From CAMCXE01 sp046347475 (GTDB lineage Bacteria > Pseudomonadota > Gammaproteobacteria > Pseudomonadales > Cellvibrionaceae): DNA of 64,000 nucleotides. The notes below the pieces were generated by a model. The model made no database searches and was not told the origin of the DNA. It saw only the letters and a program-made list of their open reading frames with translations. The DNA lies in assembly GCA_046347475.1 (NCBI GenBank), contig JAXMGD010000002.1, forward strand, positions 558,001 to 622,000. The letters are read 5' to 3'. Position numbers and translations under genes: made by a program. Shown one piece after another: positions 17,383 to 26,652 of the stretch. Each line of letters starts with the position of its first letter. The first letter of the stretch is position 1.

Positions 17383-17698
17383 CATTCTTAATTTTGCCAG
17401 AATCAATTCACACCTGATCTGAGCTTTATTTCAGCATTAAAAATTCAAACGGGTGTTTTGCTGAATATATCTGTCAGTTAAATATTCACCTCAACCGCCA
17501 GTCAATCGTGACTTGCGCTTGACTGATACTGCCTGCGCGTACCAACAGTTATCGAGACAACAAAAAATCGAATTTATATAGAGTTATAGCCGCACCTCAT
17601 ACATTGGCGAACGAGTAGGCATTCACTTAGAAAGTATTCAACAATCCAGGTGCAGCCACTGTGTTAATCGCGCGCGAATGCATCGCTGCCTATATTTT

Positions 17699-18541
17699 TT
17701 AATTAATACGCCTATGGCTCAAAACAGGCATGCGCTCTCTAAGGGTTTGCAGCTCACCTAGCTCAAGGCGAGCGGTCACAACCCCTTCCCCCTCCGGCAA
17801 AACTGCCACAACATCACCCCACGGATTCACAATCATGCTATGCCCCCACGTGCGACGGCGGCTGCAGTGGTGCCCCCCCTGATTGGCCGCCACCACAAAA
17901 CATTGATTTTCAATGGCGCGGGCGCGCAGTAATACCTCCCAATGTGCCTGTCCAGTGGTATACACAAATGCCGACGGCACCGCCAAAAAATGACAGCCCG
18001 CCTGGCTTAATAAACGAAAATATTCAGGAAATCGCAGGTCGTAACACACCGCCAGGCCCCATTTACCGCCAGGGCCCTCAAACCAACCCGCCGCGCTGCC
18101 CGGCTCAAACTGCGCTGATTCGCGGTAACTGCCCACGGCATCTTGCACACCGGCATCAAATAAATGCATTTTGTCGTAGCGGCTCACCTGCTCACCCTGC
18201 GGCGAAAACACGCAACAACTGGCAAAGGATTTATGCTCCTGGGCCCACAAACCCTGCTGGTTGCAAGCCAGCGGAATAGTCCCACCGATTAACCACAGAT
18301 TCAAACGCTTGGCCTGTTCGGCTAAAAACGCCAGTATTTCCCCCTGCCCCTGGCTTTCTCGCAGCCCCTGTGCGGCCGAACCCGCCTGACCAAATAGGGC
18401 AAAATTTTCCGGCAATACCGCGCATTCGGCCCCCAAGGCAGAGGCCTCAGCTAATAATTCAGCGGCTTTATTAAGATTGTTGGCGAGATTAGGTTCGCTC
18501 ACCATTTGTACGGCGGCGACAGTTACGGCGGTGGCAGGCAT
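17699..18541 (-). CDS. Carbon-nitrogen hydrolase (nitrilase superfamily, deaminated glutathione amidase-like)
   Basis: 280 residues. The Glu-Lys-Cys catalytic triad of the nitrilase superfamily is visible: Glu in LPENFALFG (near 44), Lys in RYDKMHLFD (near 124) and Cys in LAVCYDLRFPEYFR (near 158). The motif spacing and the short N terminus resemble the Nit1/Nit2/YbeM branch, which repairs deaminated glutathione or acts as an omega-amidase. The exact substrate is inferred. The start has AGAGGT seven bases upstream. It stands alone; in many gammaproteobacteria this gene sits beside tldD, which is not seen here. Confidence 0.88.
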   Translation of the reverse strand: MPATAVTVAAVQMVSEPNLANNLNKAAELLAEASALGAECAVLPENFALFGQAGSAAQGLRESQGQGEILAFLAEQAKRLNLWLIGGTIPLACNQQGLWAQEHKSFASCCVFSPQGEQVSRYDKMHLFDAGVQDAVGSYRESAQFEPGSAAGWFEGPGGKWGLAVCYDLRFPEYFRLLSQAGCHFLAVPSAFVYTTGQAHWEVLLRARAIENQCFVVAANQGGHHCSRRRTWGHSMIVNPWGDVVAVLPEGEGVVTARLELGELQTLRERMPVLSHRRIN

Positions 18542-19002
18542 GTGTACCTCTTAAACCTGAAGATCACTTAACAACTATAGTTGCCCTTTTTACGACTGTA
18601 TTGATGGCTCAACTACCACTCCAAAGCCCGAACGGACTAGATAGTGGCAAACCTGGTGACGGGCGGCAAGATGGTATGGAGCAGGCTGCGCAACCATTGG
18701 AATTACCGACGTAAACTCGCGCCTCACTCAACTAATTTGCCGCCTTGCAAAATAACGAGAAAACTTAACTTCGGGATTTAATGTGTGCTTTCCAAGCTCA
18801 AAGCTCAAGCCAATCAATAGATCCCATATTTGACTCTAATTTTTTCGCAGCCTGCCGTGTGAGCAAACACTTTACAACGCACAACTAAAAACAATAATTA
18901 AATATCAACCTCCACCACCCCAAATACAAAATAAATTGCTGCGATCTATTTTGCTTTAGCCCATTTAAATGCGCGCTCTTATAAGGATCGCCTTTTTAGC
19001 GC

Positions 19003-19032
19003 AACCGGCTTATTACCAAGCCGGCATTTTTA
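19003..19032 (+). terminator. Orphan terminator-like hairpin in gene-free DNA
   Basis: CCGGCTT (19005-19011) pairs with AAGCCGG (19018-19024), followed by CATTTTTAC. No plus-strand gene lies upstream for more than 1.9 kb; the plus strand of 18542-19002 shows no coding sequence. It could end a small RNA or be chance. Confidence 0.4.
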
Positions 19033-19109
19033 CAAACCTGTCTATTTCTCCGTTTTTAAACACCACTAAGCTCCAGCCGCGGGATTAATCCAAAACACGG
19101 CTTAACAGA

Positions 19110-19245
19110 TTCTTGAAATACTTCCTTGCCAGGTCTAGCTGCGTTAAATTTGGCGAAAAATCCCTCATTTACTGGGTGTAAACTCCGGTTTTTTGGCCAA
19201 ATTTTCCTTGCCATACCGTCGACGCCAACGTATTTCAACAAGCTG
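19110..19245 (+). repeat. R4 element with terminal inverted repeats, copy A
   Basis: About 135 bp bounded by TTGAAATAC (19113-19121) and GTATTTCAA (19230-19238). The interior includes TTGCCAGGTCTAGCTGCG and CCTTGCCATACCGTCGACGC. A second copy at 47928-48262 has the same ends but is interrupted by other repeats. Noncoding, MITE-like. It occupies the end of the gene-free region 18542-19283. Confidence 0.82.
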
Positions 19246-19283
19246 CTAAAGCCACGTGAAACAGGTTAATGCGCGAGCACACA

Positions 19284-20144
19284 TTAATTTTTCGCAGTTA
19301 ATTCCAGCGCTATATTATCGATTAATCGCGCACCCTGGGTGTACATAGCGCCGAGTAACTGCAACGAGGTATCGTCATAGGCCGCAGGTTGCAGGCTTTT
19401 GCTGTCGCAGATACTGACATAATCCACTCTAAATCCAGCGGCTTCGATCTGCGCACGAGCCTGTGCTTCCAGCTGCTTAAAATCACGCTCGCCCTGTTCA
19501 ATAGCGGCGGCCATATGGCGCAGGCTTTGGTACAGCACGGTCACGTGCCCGCGCTCATCCGCAGCGATAAAACTATTGCGCGAACTCATGGCTAAGCCAT
19601 CAACCTCTCGCACAATTGGGCCGGGAATTAATTGCACGGGGAAACACAAATCTTCCGTCATACGCCGGATAATAGCTAATTGCTGGTAATCCTTTAAACC
19701 AAATACGGCAATATCCGGTTGCACAATATTGAATAATTTAGATACTACCGTAGTAACACCGGTGAAATGCCCAGGTCTGCTGGCGCCGCACAATACGTCG
19801 GCCATGGTAGGCAAAATAACTTTCGCCTGTTGGTCCATCCCGTTGGGATACATTTCAATTTCATCGGGGCAAAACAAAACGTCACATTGCACCGAGCGAA
19901 GTTTTTCGCAATCGGCATCAAGGGTACGCGGGTAGCGATCCCAATCTTCATTGAGACCAAATTGCAGGCGATTAACAAAAATACTCGCCACAACAAAATC
20001 CGCGTGGGATTGGGCGATTTTGACTAGCTCTAAATGGGCCTGGTGTAAATTGCCCATAGTGGGCACAAAGCCGATGCGTTTGCCCTCGCTGCGCGCCTGC
20101 TGGAGGGCTTGGCGGAGGGATTTAATATGGTGGAAAAGGTGCAT
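19284..20144 (-). CDS. panC: Pantothenate synthetase
   Basis: 286 residues, the standard length. It joins pantoate and beta-alanine with ATP to make pantothenate, the coenzyme A precursor, in the cytoplasm. The nucleotide-binding HIGH-like motif appears as PTMGNLHQAHLELV near residues 28-41, and the KMSKS-like end as MSSRNSFIAADERG near 185. FGLKDYQQLAIIRRMTEDL is the conserved pantoate-site helix. panB and panD are not adjacent, unlike the common panBC pair. Repeat R4-A lies just downstream. Confidence 0.95.
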   Translation of the reverse strand: MHLFHHIKSLRQALQQARSEGKRIGFVPTMGNLHQAHLELVKIAQSHADFVVASIFVNRLQFGLNEDWDRYPRTLDADCEKLRSVQCDVLFCPDEIEMYPNGMDQQAKVILPTMADVLCGASRPGHFTGVTTVVSKLFNIVQPDIAVFGLKDYQQLAIIRRMTEDLCFPVQLIPGPIVREVDGLAMSSRNSFIAADERGHVTVLYQSLRHMAAAIEQGERDFKQLEAQARAQIEAAGFRVDYVSICDSKSLQPAAYDDTSLQLLGAMYTQGARLIDNIALELTAKN

Positions 20145-20222
20145 AAAGTGGCCCGTCGTTTAAACCGGGCCGCATCTTAACAGCTTGTCGCTCAATGCTT
20201 AAGCCGCAGGCGCTGACGATAT

Positions 20223-21185
20223 TTATTCAGGCTCGTAGATATAACACTGATTGCGCCCGGCGCGCTTGGCTCTATACAAGCCTCTGTCGGCGCTATCGAT
20301 CCACAGGGTAGGTTCCGACATGCGACTGTGCACCTCAGCAATACCGATGCTAATGGTGAAGTGAATGACATGATCCTCGTAATACACCGTATTAGCCTCC
20401 ACCTGTTTACGCAGGCGTTCGGCCACTATAAGTGCGCCTTGCGCGTCGGTATCGGTGAGAATAACGGCAAACTCCTCCCCACCGTAACGCCCGGCCACGT
20501 CAATATCACGCACACACTTGCGCACTACGGCGGCTGTTTGCCGAATAACTTCGTCGCCAGCTGGGTGGCCGTAGGTGTCGTTGACTCGTTTAAAGTGGTC
20601 TATATCGAACATCAACAAACTGCAGGTGTGGCCGTAGCGTGAAAATCGCTTAAATTCATGCTGTAACAGCTCTTCCCAGGTTTTGCGATTGAGCAACCCG
20701 GTAAGCCCGTCGGTGCGGCTAATAATGTGCAGCTGATGATTTGCCCGCTGCAATTGCAAACGGTTGGTGGCAATTTCGGTCACGTCGTACAAAATAATGC
20801 AGGTGTGGCCCACTTTCCCTTTGATATCCGACAGGGGAATAATCGTGCTGTTTTGATACATAAATTCCGCGCGGCCCGTAACCGGGCGATAATTTTTAAA
20901 GCGGAATAAATAAGGGCGCTGCTCCCAGGTGGTAAAAGCGGAATTGCGCAGTAGCGAAACTGACTGCACCTTGCGGCGGAACCAGGCTTCTGGTAACTCG
21001 GGGAATAATTCGAATATTTTTTTGCCTAACACATCGCTGGGTGAGCGCGCGCTGTGGTTTTGCATAAAGCTGTTCCACAATTGCACGTTGAATTCTTCAT
21101 CCAACACCACCAGACCCACGTCAATGTTTTGCAACACATCCATGACCCAGTGAAATTCATTAAAAAACTCGTCTGCACTCGCCAT
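20223..21185 (-). CDS. Diguanylate cyclase with PAS domain (GGDEF family)
   Basis: 320 residues: a PAS sensor (about 10-130, start DEFFNEFHWVMDVLQNIDVGLVV... region) followed by a GGDEF domain (about 160-318). The active-site motif is GGEEF (RYGGEEFAVI) and the substrate helix DGLTGLLNRKTWEELL precedes it, so the protein should make cyclic di-GMP. No RxxD inhibitory site is obvious just before GGEEF. It starts two bases after the stop of the CheC-like gene, so the two are one transcript; CheC may influence its output or share its stimulus. Confidence 0.9.
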   Translation of the reverse strand: MASADEFFNEFHWVMDVLQNIDVGLVVLDEEFNVQLWNSFMQNHSARSPSDVLGKKIFELFPELPEAWFRRKVQSVSLLRNSAFTTWEQRPYLFRFKNYRPVTGRAEFMYQNSTIIPLSDIKGKVGHTCIILYDVTEIATNRLQLQRANHQLHIISRTDGLTGLLNRKTWEELLQHEFKRFSRYGHTCSLLMFDIDHFKRVNDTYGHPAGDEVIRQTAAVVRKCVRDIDVAGRYGGEEFAVILTDTDAQGALIVAERLRKQVEANTVYYEDHVIHFTISIGIAEVHSRMSEPTLWIDSADRGLYRAKRAGRNQCYIYEPE

Positions 21186-21187
21186 AA

Positions 21188-21808
21188 CTAACCGATTAAA
21201 TAGTCCAATTTGAGCAACAAGCGTGCAATTGAGTCTTCCGTCATAATCAACAACAAATCACAATTGACGTTGTAACCCTCTAACTTGTAGTTAATTTCCG
21301 TGACAAGCGCCTGCCGCCACATGGCAGTGGCCGGGTCAAATAGGGTATCCAACCGCTGGTGCTGGCCCAGCACCATAGGCGGGCCGAAGCTAAACGCCAT
21401 ATCAATCTGCTCGGAAATGCCTTTTAAACAAGCACCAAATAATACATTGGTGGTGTCCATCAACAATTCACGCTCAGCCTGCTCATCCAGCACATCCTCA
21501 TAATTCATGAGTTTGGCCAGGTCGGTAAAACTTGTATCGTTAAATAATAAAATAGCCTCTCCCGCAATACCGCCACCGATAAAACCTTGGCACACCCCCG
21601 ATACTGAATCTGAGCTGCTGATGGATTGCAATGCCATGGCAATATCAGAGGGCGTCATCACCGCAATATGGGGGATGGAGAGAATGACAAACGTATCCAG
21701 AAGCCTGGCCAAATTATCGCCCGCCTGCCCCATAGCCACATTGGTGACTTCCTGCAGGCAATCGCGCTGTTCTTCGGTGAGGTTAATCGTACGGGTCATG
21801 CCATTCAT
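21188..21808 (-). CDS. CheC-like chemotaxis phosphatase
   Basis: 206 residues with the two duplicated CheC/CheX signature helices: QEVTNVAMGQAGDNLARL near residues 20-37 and LLMDTTNVLFGACLKG near 115-130, each with the acidic residue and Asn used to dephosphorylate CheY-type receivers. No receiver domain is encoded beside it; instead it is paired with a diguanylate cyclase. Two close ATG codons at the N terminus leave the start uncertain by three codons. Confidence 0.82.
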   Translation of the reverse strand: MNGMTRTINLTEEQRDCLQEVTNVAMGQAGDNLARLLDTFVILSIPHIAVMTPSDIAMALQSISSSDSVSGVCQGFIGGGIAGEAILLFNDTSFTDLAKLMNYEDVLDEQAERELLMDTTNVLFGACLKGISEQIDMAFSFGPPMVLGQHQRLDTLFDPATAMWRQALVTEINYKLEGYNVNCDLLLIMTEDSIARLLLKLDYLIG

Positions 21809-21898
21809 GGCCTGGGTTAGGAGCTGTAATATCTATTCTAGTCGGCGCTAGTTAGAATGCTGGCAAAATTCACAATAAGTTATGCACGCGGCTTTGTT

Positions 21899-22543
21899 AT
21901 GCAATTTCGAATTATCCCCGTTACCCCTTATCAGCAAAACTGCTCTCTTATTTGGGACCCCGCCTGCATGGAGGGCGCCCTGGTGGACCCCGGTGGCGAG
22001 CCTGAGCGTTTGTTAGCACAAGTCCAACAATTAGGCGTTAACCTGCGCATGATTGTGCTCACCCACGGCCACCTCGACCACGTTGGCGCCACCGCTGAGC
22101 TGGCTAAACAATTAAACATTCCGATTGTCGGCCCCCACCCCGACGATCAATTTTGGCTGGACGATTTAGACGGCCAAGCCCGTTGGATGGGCTTTAAGCC
22201 GGTGGAGCACTTCACGCCTAACCGCTGGCTGCACGAAGGTGATAAGGTGCGCGTCGGCGGCTGCGAGCTGGAGGTGTTGCACATACCGGGACATACACCG
22301 GGCCATGTGGTGTTGGTGCACAGGCCCAGTCAGCTAGCCTGGGTGGGTGATGTGTTGTTTGCAGGCTCCATCGGCCGCAGTGACTTCCCCCGTGGCGATC
22401 ATGATTTACTGGTGCGCGGCATCGCAGAAAAACTCTGGCCATTGGGGGATGATGTGCGCTTTATCCCCGGCCACGGCCCCATGTCCAGCTTCGGGCACGA
22501 GCGGCGCACTAACCCGTTTGTAGCGGATAAACAGTTTGGTTAA
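21899..22543 (+). CDS. MBL-fold metallo-hydrolase (YcbL/glyoxalase II-like)
   Basis: 214 residues with the metallo-beta-lactamase signature THGHLDHVG near residue 57, a downstream metal His in IPGHTPGH, Asp in VGDVLFAGSIGRSDFP, and a final FIPGHGP. The short length, without the glyoxalase II substrate domain, fits the YcbL-type hydrolases, of which some cleave S-lactoylglutathione. The start at 21899 (MQFRIIPVTPYQQN) matches the family; an in-frame ATG 14 codons upstream lacks similarity. It appears to lead a short plus-strand run with the DUF2750 gene. Confidence 0.88.
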   Translation: MQFRIIPVTPYQQNCSLIWDPACMEGALVDPGGEPERLLAQVQQLGVNLRMIVLTHGHLDHVGATAELAKQLNIPIVGPHPDDQFWLDDLDGQARWMGFKPVEHFTPNRWLHEGDKVRVGGCELEVLHIPGHTPGHVVLVHRPSQLAWVGDVLFAGSIGRSDFPRGDHDLLVRGIAEKLWPLGDDVRFIPGHGPMSSFGHERRTNPFVADKQFG

Positions 22544-22558
22544 TACGAGGGCAAGGCT

Positions 22559-22933
22559 ATGACAGTCGTCGATCCATTGGGCAGTGATTTAGATGAGAAC
22601 TACGAGCGTTTTTTAGCAGAGGCAGAAGCCACCGGATGCGTGTGGGGGTTGGAAGGGCCTGATGGGTGGGCACTGTGCCAGTCCAATCTCAATGACGAGC
22701 TGAGTGTCATGCCGCTCTGGTCACAACCGGAGTACGCCCAGGTTCATTGCGCGGACGAGTGGGCCGGGTTTAGGGTTACCCCCATTAGCTTGGAGGAATT
22801 ATTAGACGACTGGTTGGTGGGTATGCATGAAGACCTCACCCTAGTAGGCCCGAATTGGAACCAGGATATGGAAGGCGACGAAATTGAACCGTTGGATTTA
22901 CTGGCGGAATTTGAAGATGACGATGAGGCTTAA
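22559..22933 (+). CDS. DUF2750-domain protein
   Basis: 124 residues, acidic. It shows the DUF2750 pattern: YERFLAEAEATGCVWGLEG, then MPLWSQPEYAQV and a LEELLDDWLVGMHED segment near the end of the domain. The function of the family is unknown. It starts 15 bases after the MBL hydrolase gene, so the two are likely co-transcribed. The C terminus is very acidic (AEFEDDDEA). Confidence 0.82.
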   Translation: MTVVDPLGSDLDENYERFLAEAEATGCVWGLEGPDGWALCQSNLNDELSVMPLWSQPEYAQVHCADEWAGFRVTPISLEELLDDWLVGMHEDLTLVGPNWNQDMEGDEIEPLDLLAEFEDDDEA

Positions 22934-22983
22934 CGTATTTCATTAAAGGCCGATGAATTAATTGCGCCGCGCAAGGAGCTTAT

Positions 22984-23382
22984 GTGAAGGAACCCTTGAT
23001 CTTAATGTTGTGTTTAATGGCATTAATGTTTGTGGTGGCGTTTGTTTGTCGACTTTGGTCCGTGTTTTTTAGCGGTATTACCCTCGCTCATTACGAACTT
23101 TTTAACCTCGATACAGAACCAGCATACGTCACACGCACAACCAACAACCTCAACAATCAATTTCAACTGCCACTGGTTTTTATCGCGGCCTGCATACTGT
23201 CATTTAATCTTAAGCACGAAAGCGAGGCATTAATCTTTAACGCCTGGGGATTTGTGACATCCCGCGCCTTACACAGCCTGGTGCACATCATGTTTAACCG
23301 GGTATTAGTGCGCTCAGCAATTTTTGGGGCTGGGTTATTTTTCCTTATTCGAATCTGGTTTGAACTACTGGCAAAAATATAA
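22984..23382 (+). CDS. MAPEG-family membrane protein
   Basis: 132 residues with four hydrophobic segments (about 5-25, 58-75, 80-95, 108-128). The MAPEG (eicosanoid and glutathione metabolism) pattern includes the NLNNQFQLPLVF segment and SRALHSLVHIMFNRVLVR. Bacterial members are often glutathione S-transferase-like, but the activity here is unknown. The start is GTG at 22984, chosen because AAGGAG sits nine bases upstream and the nearby ATG is out of frame and followed at once by a stop. Confidence 0.8.
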   Translation: MKEPLILMLCLMALMFVVAFVCRLWSVFFSGITLAHYELFNLDTEPAYVTRTTNNLNNQFQLPLVFIAACILSFNLKHESEALIFNAWGFVTSRALHSLVHIMFNRVLVRSAIFGAGLFFLIRIWFELLAKI

Positions 23383-23427
23383 AGGCGGCGCTGCACACGC
23401 GCAGTTAAAGTTTTCCATAGTGCAATT

Positions 23428-23937
23428 TCAACCCACTGCAACGGCCTGTTCTATTTTCGGATCGCCAAAAAAATGTACGTGCAGTAAATCCACCAGATAC
23501 TCACCGAGATAAACCTCTAACTGCGCCAAATCAGCAAAGGCAGGCGATAAATAACAATGGCCTGTGATGACGCGAAAGCCATTGGAACAACTGGTGCGTG
23601 TTGCCAACACAAAATCCGTGTGACCCACTAAACTCGCCTGCCGCAAACGCTCAAGCACACAAATATCAAACTCCTGCACCAGCTGCCAAATTTTCGGGTA
23701 TGTACCGAGCCAGCTTGCATCGGGTGGAAGTACGCGCAGCCAAAAAACCTCGTCAACGGGGCGGCTGGCAATAGAAGAATCAACTATAGGCGGCAAAGAA
23801 ACCGCACTTTGCACTGAAATCACGAGACACCTGCATTTATTTATGGTTATGGGTGTAACTTCATTAAACGCCCATAACCGCCCGCACGGCGTGACCATAA
23901 TCACAGCCTCATCAGCCGCAAGCGTTTGCTCTATCAC
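23428..23937 (-). CDS. Unrecognised protein
   Basis: 169 residues starting at GTG; not assigned to a family. It is mixed alpha/beta without clear membrane helices. Visible features are a WLRVLPPDASWLGTYPKIWQ segment in the middle, two nearby Cys residues (TSCSNG, GHCYLSP), and HVHFFGDPK near the C terminus. The start is uncertain; an internal ATG at residue 14 is possible. It is convergent with the MAPEG gene. No related gene is nearby to suggest a role. Confidence 0.6.
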   Translation of the reverse strand: MIEQTLAADEAVIMVTPCGRLWAFNEVTPITINKCRCLVISVQSAVSLPPIVDSSIASRPVDEVFWLRVLPPDASWLGTYPKIWQLVQEFDICVLERLRQASLVGHTDFVLATRTSCSNGFRVITGHCYLSPAFADLAQLEVYLGEYLVDLLHVHFFGDPKIEQAVAVG

Positions 23938-24076
23938 AAATTCTTACATTTAAAATTGTGCGCAAATGTTCAAAAATCAGATTTAAAATAACTGTGCAGA
24001 ATAGAAAGCGCTCACTAGCAAGCAGCGCAAGAGACCACCAGGCCCGGTGGCGCAGCGGTTCAACAGGTTTTTAGAA

Positions 24077-24934
24077 TTAAAATTTAATGGCAACTAAGCG
24101 CTGGCGCAGTTGGCGAAGCTGCTGCTTGACCACCTGATTGTGTTTTGCGCCAATACGCAGCATCAATTTATGACTGGCGGGTAATTTTTCTATTTCAGCA
24201 TCTAAATAGGTGTAGCGCGTTTTAGGTTGCTCCAGAATAAGCTCGCCGGTTACATCAGGAGCCGCAAGCAAATTATCAATAGCAATAATGGCGATTTGAT
24301 GGAACGAGCGCTTGCCTAAACCCAGTTCTTCAAACGCCGCTTGCAATTGAGGGTAGGCGCGCTCATAAAGCGCCATGCCCGCATCCGAATTCGCCCAGCG
24401 CAATGCGTCCAAATAGGCGTCATACCGATCAGCATTTTGCGGCAAGAGGCGAAACTGCGCCTGGGGACCATCACTTAGCTTGGCAACGGCAAATAGGCCT
24501 TCCGGTGTAACATAGGGGCGATTTTGCGCCACTACCCTGCCCTCACTCAGGCCGTAGACGGCAATGGTAAATTTGCGGACAAATTCTTCGGGCAGCAATA
24601 GCGCGGCGATTTTGGGCGTTAACGCGCCCTGCAACGCAGCCCAAATCGCCGCGGCATCCGCAAATACGTCAGTGCGTTGAACGGCCACGGCAACGGGCGT
24701 TGTAGGCAGGCTTTGCGTTTGCGGCACCGGTACGTCAACTGCGTTTACCTCAGCCACAGGGGGCGCAGGTGCAGGCTTTTGCGTTTCTGGCGCGGGCAAA
24801 TGTGCCAAAGGTTTGGTAACGGCAGGGCTTTGCGATTGCAAATAAAACAGAAAAATAGCCGCACCAACTGCCAATAAAATAATGACCCCTAAAGGGATGA
24901 GCGCGCGCGCGAGCAGAGAAGGAGAATCCGACAT
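24077..24934 (-). CDS. DUF3014 membrane-anchored protein
   Basis: 285 residues. A single N-terminal membrane helix (LIPLGVIILLAVGAAIFLFYL, about 12-32 in total length) is followed by a Pro/Ala-rich linker to about residue 90 and a globular DUF3014 domain to the end. Recognisable blocks are LLLPEEFVRKFTIAVYGLSEG and YDAYLDALRWANSDAGMALY. Function unknown; topology suggests a periplasmic domain. It stands alone between an unknown gene and dnaB. Confidence 0.82.
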   Translation of the reverse strand: MSDSPSLLARALIPLGVIILLAVGAAIFLFYLQSQSPAVTKPLAHLPAPETQKPAPAPPVAEVNAVDVPVPQTQSLPTTPVAVAVQRTDVFADAAAIWAALQGALTPKIAALLLPEEFVRKFTIAVYGLSEGRVVAQNRPYVTPEGLFAVAKLSDGPQAQFRLLPQNADRYDAYLDALRWANSDAGMALYERAYPQLQAAFEELGLGKRSFHQIAIIAIDNLLAAPDVTGELILEQPKTRYTYLDAEIEKLPASHKLMLRIGAKHNQVVKQQLRQLRQRLVAIKF

Positions 24935-25042
24935 AATTGCCTCTTAAGGATTAAACATCCAATAATTAACCTTGAACACCCATTGAACCAACATCACACC
25001 GCAAGTTCCACGTGGAGCACCGCCAAGTCGACATCACATAGG

Positions 25043-26446
25043 CTACTCGCGAAAGTCTTGGTAATACTCCGGCGCTAAATTCTCAAAGCGCGTAAATTTA
25101 CCGACAAACGCAGCGCGACAGGTGCCAATTTCGCCGTTACGCTGTTTACCAATAATTAATTCCGCTATGCCTTTATCTGGGCTTTCTTCGTTGTAATATT
25201 CATCCCGATAAATAAATAAAATCACATCAGCATCCTGCTCAATCGCACCGGATTCACGCAGGTCTGAGTTCATGGGGCGTTTATTAGGCCGCGATTCAAC
25301 CCCCCGGTTTAACTGCGACAACGCAATAACCGGGCAGGAATATTCTTTTGCTAGGGCTTTTAAGGAGCGAGAAATTTCTGAAATTTCCTGGGTGCGACCT
25401 TCGGTGCTGCCGGCCACATGCATTAATTGCAAATAGTCGAGCATAATTAACCCAGGGTTACCGTATTCACGGGCAATTTTGCGCACACGGGCGCGCACTT
25501 CGGCGGGTGTAAGGCCTGGCGTGTCATCGATAAATAACAATTTGTCCTTCATTTTGCGGGCAGCCATTTCCAATTTTGGCCAGTCATCTTCCAATAATTT
25601 ACCGTTGCGTATACGCCCTTGATCAATGCGGCCAATCGAAGAAATCATCCGCATGACTAAAGAATCCGCGGGCATTTCCATGCTAAATACCAGTACCGGT
25701 TGCGGCTGAGTCATGATGCCCGCCTCGACAAAATTTAGCGCCAAGGCCGTTTTTCCCATGGAGGGACGTGCGGCTAAGATAATTAATTCCCCCGGCTGCC
25801 AACCTGAGGTTTTGCTGTCCAATTCAACCAGGCCCGTGGCAAGGCCAGTAATATCCGACTCTGAGCGAAATAATTTATCGATTTTTTCGACGGTGGTTTT
25901 AAGTAGCTGGTTCACACCGATAAAGCCGCCCTCTTTCGGGCGCTCCTCGGCAATTTGCAGTACTTTTTTCTCCGCCATTTGCAGCAATTCATCGGCGGCT
26001 AAAGCGCCTGGGTTAAAGCTGGCGCGGCTGATATCGGTAGCGGCTTGAATGAGCTGCCGCAAAGTAGAGCGCTCGCGCACTATGCGCGCGTAGGCCACGA
26101 GATTGGCGTTACCCGCCACGTTGGCGGCCAGATCAATCAAATAGCTGTGCCCCCCCACAAACTCAAGCTCGCCCCGACGCTGCAACTCTTCGGACACGGT
26201 CACCACATCAATGGGCTGCTCGTGCTCCAACAGATGCAACATGATGTGGAAGACTTTTTTATGGGCGGGGCGAAAATAATCCGCTTCACCCACTACCTCG
26301 GCCACTGCGTCAAAACTGCTTGCATCCAGCATTAAGCCGCCAAGAATCGCCTGCTCAGCCTCAATAGAATGGGGCAGTGTCAATTCTTGAGGCCCGGCTG
26401 GAGGGGCGTCTGAATAAAAATCAGCAGATGGGTCCGATTGAGACAT
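25043..26446 (-). CDS. dnaB: Replicative DNA helicase DnaB
   Basis: 467 residues, full length. The N-terminal primase-interaction domain (LPHSIEAEQAILGGLMLD, about 25-130) is followed by the RecA-like helicase core with Walker A ARPSMGKTALALN (about 230) and Walker B LIMLDYLQLM, then SRSLKALAKE and the arginine-finger region near RESGAIEQDADVI. It unwinds DNA at the replication fork as a hexamer. It follows the rplI gene with a terminator between them, as in pseudomonads, so it probably has its own promoter. GAGGT precedes the start. Confidence 0.97.
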   Translation of the reverse strand: MSQSDPSADFYSDAPPAGPQELTLPHSIEAEQAILGGLMLDASSFDAVAEVVGEADYFRPAHKKVFHIMLHLLEHEQPIDVVTVSEELQRRGELEFVGGHSYLIDLAANVAGNANLVAYARIVRERSTLRQLIQAATDISRASFNPGALAADELLQMAEKKVLQIAEERPKEGGFIGVNQLLKTTVEKIDKLFRSESDITGLATGLVELDSKTSGWQPGELIILAARPSMGKTALALNFVEAGIMTQPQPVLVFSMEMPADSLVMRMISSIGRIDQGRIRNGKLLEDDWPKLEMAARKMKDKLLFIDDTPGLTPAEVRARVRKIAREYGNPGLIMLDYLQLMHVAGSTEGRTQEISEISRSLKALAKEYSCPVIALSQLNRGVESRPNKRPMNSDLRESGAIEQDADVILFIYRDEYYNEESPDKGIAELIIGKQRNGEIGTCRAAFVGKFTRFENLAPEYYQDFRE

Positions 26447-26601
26447 AGCTACCTCAATAGCAATAGAAGGTGCGGCGCAGATTAAAAACTCTCAGCGCCA
26501 CTTAGCAAGTGGTTAACCCCAAAAGCTCAGTTGGGCCATTAGCGAGCCTACCCACGGCAGCCACCAAAGGTTTAAGTGAGCGGTTTAATTAATACAGCCC
26601 A

Positions 26602-26638
26602 TAAAAAAAGGCACGCAGGTCGCCCGGCGTGCCTTTTA
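26602..26638 (-). terminator. Terminator after rplI
   Basis: On the minus strand GGCACGC (rc of 26627-26633) pairs with GCGTGCC (rc of 26610-26616) and is followed by a run of T from the A-rich stretch 26603-26609. It closes the rpsF-rpsR-rplI operon before dnaB. Confidence 0.8.
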
Positions 26639-26652
26639 TCGGAAGGGGAATT

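Noticed and set aside
24040..24062. GCCCGGTGGCGCAGCGGTTC looks like the start of a tRNA
   Set aside because: No matching acceptor 3' arm, anticodon stem or T-arm follows; it overlaps the end region of the DUF3014 gene.
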